A DNA stretch of 64,000 bases, taken from positions 7,874,001 to 7,938,000 of the forward strand of contig NZ_CP029191.1 in the NCBI RefSeq assembly GCF_008642335.1, in the 5' to 3' direction. Source of the DNA: Streptomyces venezuelae. GTDB taxonomy: Bacteria > Actinomycetota > Actinomycetes > Streptomycetales > Streptomycetaceae. Below are positions 1 through 8,635 of this stretch, one piece after another; position 1 is the first letter of the stretch; each line of letters opens with the position of its first letter. The notes beneath the pieces were generated by a model. It was not told the DNA's origin, ran no database searches, and saw nothing but the letters and a program-made list of their open reading frames with translations. A program made the position numbers and the translations under genes.

Positions 1-322
1 CCTCGGAGGGAATGCTCTTGGGCATCATCCGCATCGTCGCCACGAGCGTCGGCACCACGTACTCGATGACGTCCTTGCCGTGGTCCTCATGCGCCTTCCG
101 CAGCCACGACATGAACATATAGATGAGCGTGCAGGCGCCGTTCAGCAGGTCGTCGGCTCCTCTCGGGCCCAGGGACGCCGCGAACTGCCGGACCATCTCC
201 TGCTGTTCCGGGTCGACCTCGGTCTTGCCGGCATGAATGGTCTTGAGCCGCGAGTCGATCATCATGAGCGCCGTGCCCACGTCTCCGACGGGAGCGTGTT
301 CGGGGTCGCAGGGTGATGGCAC
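1..322 (-). CDS. hypothetical protein, 3' part cut by window edge
   Basis: An open frame runs leftward from a GTG at 322-320 to the window edge without a stop (107 codons visible). A strong GAGGAGG ribosome site lies just upstream (about 329-336), which decides the start. The visible part is mixed alpha-helical and soluble, with no signal peptide: an acidic N-terminus, then a Met-rich helical stretch containing TLIYMFMSWLRKAHEDHG and VVPTLVATMRMMPKS. I do not recognise the family. It is divergent from the coiled-coil gene at 493. It is probably a small conserved actinomycete protein, but the C-terminus is missing, so length and function cannot be judged. Confidence 0.6.
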   Translation of the reverse strand, partial: MPSPCDPEHAPVGDVGTALMMIDSRLKTIHAGKTEVDPEQQEMVRQFAASLGPRGADDLLNGACTLIYMFMSWLRKAHEDHGKDVIEYVVPTLVATMRMMPKSIPSE

Positions 323-492
323 AGGGTTCCTCCTCGGGTCGCCACGGAGGGCAACGGGCCGTGCCCGTACAGTAGTCGGCCGGTGGGGCGACGGTCTGCC
401 ACACGGTCACTCCCGTCCCGGGACGAAGGCGTTCGTGGGCGTCGCGCCCGCTCGACGTGCGTGGTGGCCCCGTGCGGGGGACTCTGTAGCTG

Positions 493-1341
493 ATGCGGCA
501 CAAGGGTGGACGGGACAGCGGCCAGGAACGCGACGTGGAGAGGGTTCTCGACGAGCTCTACGCCACGGCGCCGCCCCAGTTCGTCTCCCGCCGCGAAGAG
601 CTCGCCGCCCGGGCCAGGACGGACGGGCGCGCGGAGGACGCCCGACGCATCCGCGCCGCCCGCCGCCCCACCCTCGCGGCGTGGGCGGCGAACCTGCTGC
701 TGCACGCGCAGCCGACGGAGAGCCGCAGGTTCCTGGCGCTCGGGCGGGAACTGCGCGAGGCGTACCGGACCCTGGACGCCGCGGAGATCAAGGAACTGTC
801 CACGCAGCGCACCAGCGTCGTCTCCGCCCTCACCCGGCAGGCCGCCACGCTCGCCCGGGACGCCGGCCACCGGCTGTCGGACGCCGCACTGCAGGACGTC
901 GCATCCACGCTGCGCGCGGTACTCGCGGACGAGGACGCCGCGGACCAGTGGGCGACCGGCCGCCTGGAGAGCACACTCACCCCGCCCTCGGACTTCCCGT
1001 CCGCGTCCGGCACGACCGCGGCACCGAAGGCGCGGGCGGCCCCGGCGGCGCAACGCAAGGACGAGCTCGCCGAACGCCGCCGTCAGAAGCGGGAGAAGCG
1101 CGCCCGGGAGGCACGCGAGGCGGCCGAGGCGGCGGACCGGCGGCTCGCGGAGCGGCGCACCGAACAAGAGGACGCCGACGCATCGCTCCGCAGGGCACAG
1201 GAGGAACTCCAGCGGGCCCAGCGGGAGCACGACGAAGCCGAGAAGCGGAGCCGGGCGGCGGCGGACGCGACGGCGGAGGCCGAACGGGCGGCGCGGGAGG
1301 CCCGGGAGGAGTCGGCACGTCTCCTCGAAGAACTCGAATAG
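493..1341 (+). CDS. hypothetical protein with C-terminal coiled coil
   Basis: This 282-residue soluble protein has no signal peptide or membrane segment. Residues 1-160 are helical with a conserved-looking core (LYATAPPQFVSRREELAARAR, then RPTLAAWAANLLLHAQ). Residues 185-282 are an Ala/Arg/Glu-rich continuous heptad stretch, almost certainly a coiled coil, ending in EESARLLEELE. It lies 161 bp upstream of the Ku gene in the same direction, so the two may be co-transcribed. I infer a DNA- or protein-binding accessory role from the position only; no catalytic motif is visible. A GGGGGA stretch precedes the ATG. Confidence 0.75.
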   Translation: MRHKGGRDSGQERDVERVLDELYATAPPQFVSRREELAARARTDGRAEDARRIRAARRPTLAAWAANLLLHAQPTESRRFLALGRELREAYRTLDAAEIKELSTQRTSVVSALTRQAATLARDAGHRLSDAALQDVASTLRAVLADEDAADQWATGRLESTLTPPSDFPSASGTTAAPKARAAPAAQRKDELAERRRQKREKRAREAREAAEAADRRLAERRTEQEDADASLRRAQEELQRAQREHDEAEKRSRAAADATAEAERAAREAREESARLLEELE

Positions 1342-1502
1342 CCGTGGTGTGCCCCGGCCGCGCGCGGTCTCCGCTGGTCGCGGTATGCCTGGGCTGCGCG
1401 ACGTCTCCGCCGCTCGGCCGCTCCCAGCGCGCGCCCCGCGCCCGGCGGTGCCAGCGTGGTCGGACAGGGACCAGCAGGGCATGACGACGGGAGTGGGCGC
1501 AC

Positions 1503-2555
1503 ATGGCACGCGCGATCTGGACCGGCGTGATCACCTTCGGGCTGGTCAGCGTGCCGGTGGGCCTGTACACCGCCGTCGAGAACCACACGGTCCACTTCCA
1601 CCAGCTCCAGCGCGGCACCTCCGACCGGATCCGCAACCGGCGCGTCAACGAACGCACCGGCAAGGAGGTGCAGACCGAGGACATCGTCAAGGGGTACGAG
1701 GCGGCCGAGGGCGAGTACGTCGTCATCGAGCCCGACGAGCTGGACGAGGTCGCCCCGGGCCGGTCCCGGACCATCGACATCAGCGACTTCGTCGACCTGG
1801 ACGAGATCGACCCGGTCTACTTCGACCGCACCTACTACATCGCTCCGCGCGGCAAGGACCACACCAAGGTGTACGGGCTGCTGAGGGAGGCGCTCGCGGA
1901 GGTCGGCAAGGCGGGCATCGCGACGTTCGTGATGCGCGGCAAGCAGTATCTGACCGCGCTGCGGGCCGACGAGAAGGTGCTCGTGCTGCAGACCCTGCAC
2001 TGGGCGGACGAGGTCCGCGACCCGGTCCAGGAGCTCCCCGAGGTGCCCTCGGCCCGGGCCGGCAAGGGCAAGGAGCGTGACATGGCGATCCAGTTGATCG
2101 ACGCACTGGACGCGCCCTGGGAGCCGGCCAAGTACCACGACACGTACCAGGAGAAGGTGCGGGAGCTGGTGCGCGCGAAGGCGGAGGGTCAGGAGATCAC
2201 GACCGCCGAGGAGGCACCGGAGGCCACCAACGTCGTCGACCTGATGGAAGTCCTCCAGGGCAGCCTCGACCGCGCTCGCGGCGGCAAAGCCAATAAGGAT
2301 GGCAAGGGCAGTAAGGGCAGTAAGGGCAGTAAGAGTGGCAAGGACAGCGAGGGTGCCGAGCGCACTCAACGGACCAAGAGCAAGGCCGCGAGCAAGGCCG
2401 CGAGCAAGAGCGAGCTGGAAGAGCTGAGTAAGAGCGAGCTCTACCAACGCGCCGCGGACCAGGACATCGAGGGCCGCTCCAAGATGACCAGGGACGAGCT
2501 CATCGACGCCCTGTCCCGTGCGGGACGCCGCGGGGGCAAGAAGAGCGCGGCCTGA
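1503..2555 (+). CDS. ku: Ku protein, non-homologous end joining
   Basis: This is a homodimeric bacterial Ku that binds double-strand DNA ends and recruits a ligase in end joining. Residues 1-255 carry the beta-barrel core, opening with [19 protein letters not shown] and including the [21 protein letters not shown] segment. A Lys/Ser/Gly-rich linker (about 260-305) includes three perfect GSK units, and residues about 315-348 resemble a SAP-like helix-extended-loop-helix module ([24 protein letters not shown]). At 350 residues it is longer than the roughly 270-300 of short Ku proteins because of this basic tail, a known actinomycete variation. GGGAG at 1490-1494 serves the ATG. No LigD gene is seen in the window; an ATP-dependent ligase of another type lies at 18864. 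Confidence 0.96.
   Translation: MARAIWTGVITFGLVSVPVGLYTAVENHTVHFHQLQRGTSDRIRNRRVNERTGKEVQTEDIVKGYEAAEGEYVVIEPDELDEVAPGRSRTIDISDFVDLDEIDPVYFDRTYYIAPRGKDHTKVYGLLREALAEVGKAGIATFVMRGKQYLTALRADEKVLVLQTLHWADEVRDPVQELPEVPSARAGKGKERDMAIQLIDALDAPWEPAKYHDTYQEKVRELVRAKAEGQEITTAEEAPEATNVVDLMEVLQGSLDRARGGKANKDGKGSKGSKGSKSGKDSEGAERTQRTKSKAASKAASKSELEELSKSELYQRAADQDIEGRSKMTRDELIDALSRAGRRGGKKSAA
2307..2333 (+). repeat. three tandem 9-bp units in the ku linker
   Basis: The unit GGCAGTAAG is repeated three times exactly and in frame, encoding Gly-Ser-Lys three times in the basic linker of Ku. The patch is AT-richer than the surroundings. Unit number could vary by slippage without breaking the frame. Confidence 0.9.
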
Positions 2556-2561
2556 TCCCGT

Positions 2562-3749
2562 TCACCCGTTCACGGCCAGCACGGCCGCAAGGCCCGCCCG
2601 CAGATCCTCGACGAAATACTCCGGCACCTCCATCGACGGGAAGTGACCCCCGCGTTCGGGCGCGTTCCACCGCACGATCTGCCGGTACCGCTCCTGGGCC
2701 CAGGGGCGCGGCGTCTTCTCGATGTCGCGGGGATACATCGTGATGGCCGACGGGACATCGACCCGGAGCTCGGGGTCGAGGGAGTTGTGGCTCTCGTAGT
2801 AGATGCGGGCCGCCGACGCGCCGGTCCGCGTCAGCCAGTACAGGGTGACGTCGTCGAGGACCCTGTCCAGGGAAAGCGTCTCGAACGGGCTGTCCTCGGT
2901 GTCCGTCCACTCGGCGAACTTGTCGAGGATCCAGGCGAGAAGCCCGACGGGCGAGTCGACGAGCGCGTAGCCGATGGTCTGCGGCCGGGTCGCCTGCTGC
3001 TTCGCGTACGCCGCGCGGTGACGCCAGAAGTCCCGGGTCTCCTCGGTCCATGCGCGCTCGGCCGCCGTCAGCCCGTCCGTCGTCAGGCCGGGCGGCGCCT
3101 CCGCGAACAGCGTGTGGACGCCGATGACATGCGCCGGGAACCTGCCGCCGAGAACCGTGGTGATGTTGCCTCCCCAGTCACCGCCGTGGGCCAGGAACCT
3201 GTCGTAGCCGAGCCTGCCCATCAGGTCCACCCAGGCGGCCGCGATCTTCTCGGTGCCCCATCCTGTGGTGGCCGGCTTGTCGCTGTGGCCGAAGCCGGGG
3301 AGCGACGGGACCACGACGTGGAACGCGGGCGCGTCCGCGTCGTCCGGATCCGCGAGCGCGTCCACCACGTCGACGAACTCGGCGATGCTGCCCGGCCAGC
3401 CGTGCGTCATGAGCAGGGGAGTGGCATCCGCGCGCGGGGACCGGCGGTGCAGGAAGTGGATGCCCAGGCCGTCGATGGTCGTACGGAACTGGCCGATCCG
3501 ATCGAGGCGTTCCTCGAACGCCCGCCAGTCGTACTCCGTGCGCCAGTAGTCGACGACTTGGACCAGGTCGGCGAGCGGAACGCCCTGGTCCCAGCGGCGC
3601 GGGCCGGGCCCGGCGCCATGGACCGTCTCGGCCTCGGGGAGCCGCGCCGCCGCCAGTCGTGCGCGCAGGTCGTCGAGGTCCGTGTCGGTCGCGCGGAACG
3701 TGAATGCGTGCACGTCTGCAGGTACGCCGTCGGCGGTGGAACCGGACAT
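2562..3749 (-). CDS. epoxide hydrolase, alpha/beta-hydrolase fold with EHN domain
   Basis: This 395-residue soluble enzyme hydrolyses epoxides to diols. The N-terminal EHN region (about 13-115) precedes an alpha/beta-hydrolase domain. The oxyanion motif HGWPGS is at 116-121, the nucleophile Asp191 sits in GGDWGG, and a C-terminal His lies in GGHFPSMEVPEYF, so the catalytic set is intact. The ATG at 3749-3747 is chosen because AGGAGG lies just upstream; the open frame extends further but crosses the operator region. The gene is divergent from a CGNR regulator at 3855, and a duplicated 19-bp palindrome between them suggests that regulator controls it. Substrate unknown. Confidence 0.93.
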   Translation of the reverse strand: MSGSTADGVPADVHAFTFRATDTDLDDLRARLAAARLPEAETVHGAGPGPRRWDQGVPLADLVQVVDYWRTEYDWRAFEERLDRIGQFRTTIDGLGIHFLHRRSPRADATPLLMTHGWPGSIAEFVDVVDALADPDDADAPAFHVVVPSLPGFGHSDKPATTGWGTEKIAAAWVDLMGRLGYDRFLAHGGDWGGNITTVLGGRFPAHVIGVHTLFAEAPPGLTTDGLTAAERAWTEETRDFWRHRAAYAKQQATRPQTIGYALVDSPVGLLAWILDKFAEWTDTEDSPFETLSLDRVLDDVTLYWLTRTGASAARIYYESHNSLDPELRVDVPSAITMYPRDIEKTPRPWAQERYRQIVRWNAPERGGHFPSMEVPEYFVEDLRAGLAAVLAVNG

Positions 3750-3792
3750 GAGACCTCCTGGCCGTCGCGGGGAACCGGCCGCGCTCCATCGC

Positions 3793-3811
3793 GAACCGGC
3801 TAAGCCGGTTC
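3793..3811. promoter_or_regulatory. 19-bp palindrome, operator copy 1
   Basis: Perfect inverted repeat with 9-bp arms GAACCGGCT / AGCCGGTTC around a single A. It lies between the divergent epoxide hydrolase and CGNR regulator genes. A second, imperfect copy starts exactly 42 bp further on (3835), four helical turns away, as expected for two dimers bound on one DNA face. The regulator assignment is inferred from position. Confidence 0.7.
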
Positions 3812-3834
3812 TAGCAGTACTCCGAGCCGTGCCG

Positions 3835-3853
3835 CAACCCGCTAAGGTGGTTC
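3835..3853. promoter_or_regulatory. operator copy 2 overlapping a leaderless -10
   Basis: CAACCCGCTAAGGTGGTTC matches 15 of 19 positions of the palindrome at 3793. It contains TAAGGT (3843-3848), which is followed by exactly six bases and then the ATG of the CGNR gene, so transcription probably starts at the A of the ATG. A protein bound here would cover its own -10, consistent with autorepression. Confidence 0.6.
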
Positions 3854-3854
3854 C

Positions 3855-4439
3855 ATGCGCGCTGAGTTCCCCGCCTTCCGCCTCGGCAAGGTGCTGGCCA
3901 CCAGCTTCACGGCGACCCTCACGGAGCGTCAGGGCGACCCGGTGGAGCGCATTCCCGTGCCGCGCCGACTCGTCGACTGGCTCGCGGTGAGCGGCCTCGC
4001 CGTGGACTCCTGCACCCCTGCCCAGCTCGACCTCGCACGTGAGCTCAGGGAGTCGATTCACGCCGCCGCGACAGCGGCCGCGCTCCGGGACGCTCTCCCC
4101 GCGGCCGCCGTTCAGGTCATCAACGACCGCAGCGCACAGGGCCGGGCCGCGGCCGTCCTGACGCCCGAGGGCGAGCGACGCTGGCTGCTCGGCGGCTCGA
4201 CAGCAGGCGTGGAGGACGCCCTCAGCGTGGTCGCCGCCGACGCGATCAGCGTCATCGCGGGCGAACGCGACGGAAAGCTGGCCCTGTGCGCGTCACCGAC
4301 CTGCCGGGCCGCCTTCTTCGACACCAGCCAGAGCCGCACCCGCAAGTGGTGCGACATGAACACGTGCGGGAACCGCCAGAAGAAGGCGCGCTTCAACGCG
4401 AACGCGAACGCTCGCGAACGCGAACACCGATCGGCGTAA
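3855..4439 (+). CDS. CGNR zinc-finger (ABATE-type) regulator
   Basis: At 194 residues this is the usual length for the family: an N-terminal ABATE-like stress-sensing region and a C-terminal CGNR zinc finger. The finger cysteines are Cys145, Cys150, Cys166 and Cys171 in the order CxxxxC...WCDMNTCGNRQKK, followed by a basic tail suited to DNA binding. The gene is divergent from the epoxide hydrolase, with two palindromic sites in the 105-bp gap. It has no Shine-Dalgarno sequence, and TAAGGT lies six bases before the ATG, so the mRNA is probably leaderless. I infer that it represses itself and the hydrolase. A related protein occurs at 58059. Confidence 0.88.
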   Translation: MRAEFPAFRLGKVLATSFTATLTERQGDPVERIPVPRRLVDWLAVSGLAVDSCTPAQLDLARELRESIHAAATAAALRDALPAAAVQVINDRSAQGRAAAVLTPEGERRWLLGGSTAGVEDALSVVAADAISVIAGERDGKLALCASPTCRAAFFDTSQSRTRKWCDMNTCGNRQKKARFNANANAREREHRSA

Positions 4440-4464
4440 GAACGCCGGCTCGGCGCCGTAGTCG

Positions 4465-5019
4465 TCACCGGGGCGCGTCCTCCGTGAGCGGGTGGACGTT
4501 GCCGTCGGCGTCACACCGTACGGTCCACGGCGCGGGGGAGCGGCCCAGATTCTCGTGGAAGCGGATGTCGACGGCCGTGGGCGGCTTGTCGCCGGGGACC
4601 TTGGAGTGGGCGGCGGTGCAGGCCAGCTGGCTGACGGCGGCGATCTGCAGCTCCGCGACGTTCACGGGAAGGTAGATGTCGACGGTGCCCGCAGCCGACG
4701 CGGTGGCCGTCAGGCGGCCGTTCATCGGCGGGACTTCGCTGATGAGTCCCCGTTCGCGCTCCGCGTCGGTGGGGCCTTCCAGGAGGAGATCGAGGGCCTG
4801 CTGGGGGAGGAGTGGGCGGTCGGTCGGGCGGGTGGTGGCGCGCAGTCCGTAGGGGCCCACGAAGTAGAGGCGCGCGTGGTCGGCGCGGGTGCCGGGGCGC
4901 TGGATGCCGGAGGCGGGGGCGCCCGCCTTCTGCGGTGCGGTGGTGCCGACACCGCAGCCGGTCGCCACGACCAGCATGACGAGGATGAACAGCCACCCGC
5001 GGGGGAGCCGTGCCCTCAT
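4465..5019 (-). CDS. putative lipoprotein of a two-component operon
   Basis: This 184-residue protein has a lipoprotein signal peptide: basic MRARLPR, a hydrophobic stretch, then lipobox VATGC with Cys22 as the lipidated residue. The mature part has a GerMN-like character (LYFVGPYGLRATTRPT, then a segment about LLLEGPTDAERERGL and DIYLPVNV), a fold common in actinomycete surface lipoproteins. Its ATG overlaps the stop of the sensor kinase by four bases (5016-5019), so it is translationally coupled as the last gene of the operon. The arrangement resembles the Streptomyces CseA and AfsQ systems, where a lipoprotein modulates envelope-stress signalling, though the gene order differs from cseABC. 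Confidence 0.85.
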   Translation of the reverse strand: MRARLPRGWLFILVMLVVATGCGVGTTAPQKAGAPASGIQRPGTRADHARLYFVGPYGLRATTRPTDRPLLPQQALDLLLEGPTDAERERGLISEVPPMNGRLTATASAAGTVDIYLPVNVAELQIAAVSQLACTAAHSKVPGDKPPTAVDIRFHENLGRSPAPWTVRCDADGNVHPLTEDAPR

Positions 5020-6533
5020 GGCCCTTCCTCCACTTCGGGTACGTCGGGTCGGGGGAGTGCGAGAGGGAGCGTGAGGGTGAACTCCGCGCCGCCCTCGGGG
5101 GAGTTGGCGGCGGTGAGGGTGCCGTGGTGCAGGCGGACGTTCTCGGCGGCGATGGCGAGGCCGAGACCGCTTCCCTCGGAGCGGGTACGGGCCGCGTCGG
5201 CCTTGTAGAAACGGTCGAAGACGTGCGGCAGTACGTCGTCGGGAATGCCCGCGCCGTGATCGATGACCGTGACGACGAGGTCGTCGCCTCCGGCGTCCCG
5301 GGCCTCGGAACCCGGCTCGCGCCGTGCCCTGACGACGACCGGAGGAGCACCGTGCCGCAGTCCGTTGCCGATCAGGTTGGCCAGGACGACGTCGATCCGG
5401 CGGGGATCGACGGATACGCGTACGTCGTCGGGCACCTCCACCACGACCCGGCCCGGCGGCGTCTGCCAGCCGCGCAGCTGCACGGTCTTCTCGACGAGCG
5501 TGCGCAGGGCGACCTCGTCAAGGTGCAGGGTGGCGGCGCCCGCGTCGAAGCGGGACACCTCCATCAGGTCCTCGACCATGCGGGCGAGCTTGCGGGTCTC
5601 GTCACTGATGAGGAGGACGGCATCGGCGGTGTCGGCGGGCAGCGTCCCGCCGCGCGCGTCCTCGTCGAGGACCTCGGTCACCGCCGTCATGGCGGCGAGC
5701 GGCGTCCGCAGTTCGTGCGCCACGTCTGCGGCGAAGCGGCGCGCGGTGGCCTCCATGCGGCGCAGCTCCGCGTCGTCCTGCTCCAGGTGCGTCGCCATCG
5801 CGTTGAAGGTCCGGGTGAGGTCGGACAGTTCGTCGTGCCCGGTCACGGGCAGCCGGGTGCCGAGGTCGCCCGACGCGAGCTTCTCGGCGCCGTTGCGCAG
5901 TCCCCGCACGGGCCGCAGGACGCGGCGCGCCGCGAACAGAGCCGGGCCCAGGGCGATGACGAGCGCGGGGACCGCGCCCGCCTGCGCCGCGGTGACCAGC
6001 GCGGCGATGTCGGCCTTGTCGCCGTCCAGGGAGAAGTCGGCATACACCACCAGGCCGGACACGGCGCGCCGCTCGTCGGCACCGTCGGTGCCGTACAGGA
6101 CGGGCATGCCGATGACGAGCCATGGCGTGCCGTCATGTTCGACCCGCTGACGGACCACCGCGTCCTTCTCCTCCCCGACGGCCGTGCGCAGGGCGGCGGG
6201 TACCTCCGTCTTCCGTGTCTCGCCCGGCGCGCTGACCGGCGGCCCGCCCCGGTACGACGCGGCGGTCCGCCAGTCGCGGGACGTGCCGGCCCGGTCCAGC
6301 TGGCGGGTGAAGTTGCGCAAGTCCTGCGTGGTGGGCGGGAAGGGCAGGTCGGGGGCGAGGGAATCCACCTGGGCGCGCAGTTCGTGCACGGCGTTGTCCT
6401 GCGTCCGGTCGAGGATCGCGGACCGCGCCTGACGGAACGTGAGCGCGGCGGTGATCAGCGCGCTCAGCGCCGAGACGAGCAGGAACGCGATGACGAGGCG
6501 GACGCGCAGGCCCCGGGGCGGCCGCAGCCTCAC
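5016..6533 (-). CDS. sensor histidine kinase
   Basis: This 505-residue membrane kinase has TM1 at about 11-33, an extracytoplasmic sensor loop (about 40-155), TM2 at about 180-203, then HAMP, HisKA (phospho-acceptor His273 in ADVAHELRTPLAAM) and HATPase_c with NLIGNGLRHG, DHGAGIPDD and GSGLGLAI. It should autophosphorylate and pass phosphate to the adjacent response regulator. It overlaps the regulator stop (6530-6533) and the lipoprotein start (5016-5019) by ATGA, so all three are coupled. Architecture and neighbours fit the CseC/AfsQ2-like group; the signal is unknown. Confidence 0.94.
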   Translation of the reverse strand: MRLRPPRGLRVRLVIAFLLVSALSALITAALTFRQARSAILDRTQDNAVHELRAQVDSLAPDLPFPPTTQDLRNFTRQLDRAGTSRDWRTAASYRGGPPVSAPGETRKTEVPAALRTAVGEEKDAVVRQRVEHDGTPWLVIGMPVLYGTDGADERRAVSGLVVYADFSLDGDKADIAALVTAAQAGAVPALVIALGPALFAARRVLRPVRGLRNGAEKLASGDLGTRLPVTGHDELSDLTRTFNAMATHLEQDDAELRRMEATARRFAADVAHELRTPLAAMTAVTEVLDEDARGGTLPADTADAVLLISDETRKLARMVEDLMEVSRFDAGAATLHLDEVALRTLVEKTVQLRGWQTPPGRVVVEVPDDVRVSVDPRRIDVVLANLIGNGLRHGAPPVVVRARREPGSEARDAGGDDLVVTVIDHGAGIPDDVLPHVFDRFYKADAARTRSEGSGLGLAIAAENVRLHHGTLTAANSPEGGAEFTLTLPLALPRPDVPEVEEGP

Positions 6534-7294
6534 CGCTCGTCCTGACGCGGCCGCTCCCCGCCGTCCGGCCGGGGCACGGGACCGAACCGGTACCCGAAGC
6601 CGCGCACCGTCTGGATGTACACCGGATGGCGCGGGTCGTCCTCGACCTTGCCGCGCAGCCGCATGACACAGGCGTCGACCAGTCGGGCGTCACCGTAGAA
6701 GCTGTGCTCCCACACCTGTTCCAACAGGTGCTGGCGGCTGAACACCTGACCGGGTGCCGCGGAGAGGAAGAGCAGCAGTTTCAACTCGGAGGGCGCGAGC
6801 GCCAGTTCGCGGCCCTCCTTGAACACGAGCAGCGCGCTGCGGTCGAGGGCGAGGTCGCCGTGCTGCTCCGGCCCGTGCGGCCGGGCCTGACCGGCAGGCC
6901 CGGCCCGGCCGGGATCGACGTCGGGGTCCTGGGGAACCACGCGGCGGAGGACGGCCTTCATGCGGGCTTCGATGACCTCACCGCTCGCGGGCTTGACGAT
7001 GTAGTCGTCCGCGCCCGCCTCGAGACCCACGACCAGGTCGATGTCGTCGCCCCGCGCGGACAGGATGATGATCGGCAGCTGCATGGTCTCGCGGATACGG
7101 CGGCACACCTCGAGACCGGACATGCCCGGCAGCATCAGGTCGAGCAGCACGAGATCGGGCCGGAACCGCTCCAACGTGAGCAGCCCGGTCTCGCCGCTCG
7201 CCGCCACCTCCAGCTCGTGACCGCGGCGGCGCAGCGCCAGAGACACCCCTTTCTGCACCGCGGGATCGTCCTCGATCAGCAGAACTCGTGGCAT
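6530..7294 (-). CDS. OmpR-family response regulator
   Basis: This 254-residue protein has a receiver domain (1-115) and a winged-helix DNA-binding domain (about 155-245). The phospho-acceptor is Asp52 in VLLDLMLPG, with acidic pocket EDD at 8-10 and the conserved Lys in VKPASG. The effector domain ends in the typical VRGFGYRFG. A Pro/Gly-rich linker of about 30 residues (PDVDPGRAGPAGQ) between the domains is longer than usual. The start is the ATG at 7294, with GGGAG upstream; the open frame extends beyond it but loses similarity. It is the first gene of the three-gene envelope-signalling operon, partner of the kinase at 5016. Confidence 0.94.
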   Translation of the reverse strand: MPRVLLIEDDPAVQKGVSLALRRRGHELEVAASGETGLLTLERFRPDLVLLDLMLPGMSGLEVCRRIRETMQLPIIILSARGDDIDLVVGLEAGADDYIVKPASGEVIEARMKAVLRRVVPQDPDVDPGRAGPAGQARPHGPEQHGDLALDRSALLVFKEGRELALAPSELKLLLFLSAAPGQVFSRQHLLEQVWEHSFYGDARLVDACVMRLRGKVEDDPRHPVYIQTVRGFGYRFGPVPRPDGGERPRQDER

Positions 7295-7367
7295 GGCGCT
7301 GTGCTCCCGTCGGTGATCTCTCTGCGATCTTCGCCCATTTAATGGCCCTTTGTCTCCATACGTGGAC

Positions 7368-8603
7368 TCAGCCGTCCGCGGTGAGCTGCGTGATGTCCAC
7401 GGACCCGGCCCCGGCCCGGGGCACGGGAATGGCCGCCCACAGCCCCACAAGGACGGCGAACGTGGCGACCAGGGCGACCGCGCCCGAGCGGCCGCGCGCC
7501 CAGCGGGCCCGGAAGCGCACGGGGTCCTCCACCAGGTACGTGGACAGGACGGCCGCCGCGACGGACACGGCGACGACGATCGCCGTCCGGTCCCAGCCCG
7601 TCCTGCCGAGACGCTCCTCGCTCAGCAGGGCGAAGACCGGCCAGTGCCACAGGTAGAGGCTGTACGAGACCGTGCCGAGCCGGCGCAGCGGCGCACTGCC
7701 CACCACCCGGCCGACCGCCCCGCCCGGCGCCTGCGCGAGGCAGCCGATGAGCAGGGCGGCGGCCAGGGCGTGCAGGAACAGGCCGCCCCGGAAGAGGTCG
7801 GGCGAGTTCTGCCCGTCGGCCATGGCCCAGTACGCCGCGATGCCGCAGGCCAGGACCAGGGCCGCCCACGAGGCGCCCCGGGAGCCGAGCCGCGCCACGA
7901 GGCGGGTCGCGGGAGCGGTCGCCATCAGCGCCCCGAGCAGCAGCGAGAACGCGCGGGTGTCCGTGCCCTCGTACACGCGTGTGGTGTCGACGGGGCCCGT
8001 GAAGGCGATCATGAGGGCCAGCGAGACCAGCGCCCCGACGGCCGCGACCACCGCGACCCATCCGTCGACCCCGGACCGTGCCCGCCTCCCCGCCCCCCGG
8101 CGCGGAACCGGAAACCGGCCCCGGCGCCGACCCGGCCCGAGAGCGACCAGCCACAGCACCGGCGGCCAGACCAGATAGAACTGCTCCTCGACCGCGATGC
8201 TCCACAGATGGCTGAACACCCGCGTGTCCGCCGAGTCCCAGTAGCCGACCTGCTCCGCGATGTAGTGCCAGTTGGCGAGGTTGCCCAGCACCCACGGCGT
8301 GTCGTCGAGCCCGAGGCGCAGCAGGGTCACCGAGCCGAAGGCCCACACCAGGAGCAGCGTCCCCGCCACGGTCACCGCCAGGGCGGGCAGCAGGCGCCGG
8401 GCGCGGCGGCCCCAGAAGGCGAGCAGGTCGACGCGGCCGTGCCGGGCGACCTCCGCCAGGAGCAGGCCGGTGATCAGGAACCCGGACAGCACGAAGAAGA
8501 GGTCGACGCCGAGGAAGCCGCCGTCGAACCGGCCCGCATGGAAGAGCAGCACCCCCAGGACGGCGAGCCCCCGCAGCCCGTCGAGCGGAGCGATGTGGCG
8601 CAT
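7368..8603 (-). CDS. acyltransferase 3 family membrane protein
   Basis: This 411-residue integral membrane O-acyltransferase has about ten membrane helices. It starts MRHIAPLDGLRGLAVLGVLL, carrying the R/H-bearing first-helix motif of the family, followed by GVDLFFVLSGFLITGLLL and HLWSIAVEEQFYLVWP. These enzymes move acetyl or other acyl groups from the cytoplasm onto surface glycans. The classic OafA type carries a C-terminal SGNH domain; this one stops after the last helix, and a separate lipoprotein SGNH hydrolase gene lies 32 bp upstream in the same direction, so the pair probably works as a split version of the fused enzyme. The ATG at 8603 is chosen to match the family N-terminus. Confidence 0.92.
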   Translation of the reverse strand: MRHIAPLDGLRGLAVLGVLLFHAGRFDGGFLGVDLFFVLSGFLITGLLLAEVARHGRVDLLAFWGRRARRLLPALAVTVAGTLLLVWAFGSVTLLRLGLDDTPWVLGNLANWHYIAEQVGYWDSADTRVFSHLWSIAVEEQFYLVWPPVLWLVALGPGRRRGRFPVPRRGAGRRARSGVDGWVAVVAAVGALVSLALMIAFTGPVDTTRVYEGTDTRAFSLLLGALMATAPATRLVARLGSRGASWAALVLACGIAAYWAMADGQNSPDLFRGGLFLHALAAALLIGCLAQAPGGAVGRVVGSAPLRRLGTVSYSLYLWHWPVFALLSEERLGRTGWDRTAIVVAVSVAAAVLSTYLVEDPVRFRARWARGRSGAVALVATFAVLVGLWAAIPVPRAGAGSVDITQLTADG

Positions 8604-8635
8604 GGCCGGCGGATGTGGGGCAGCGGGCGCGGGCG

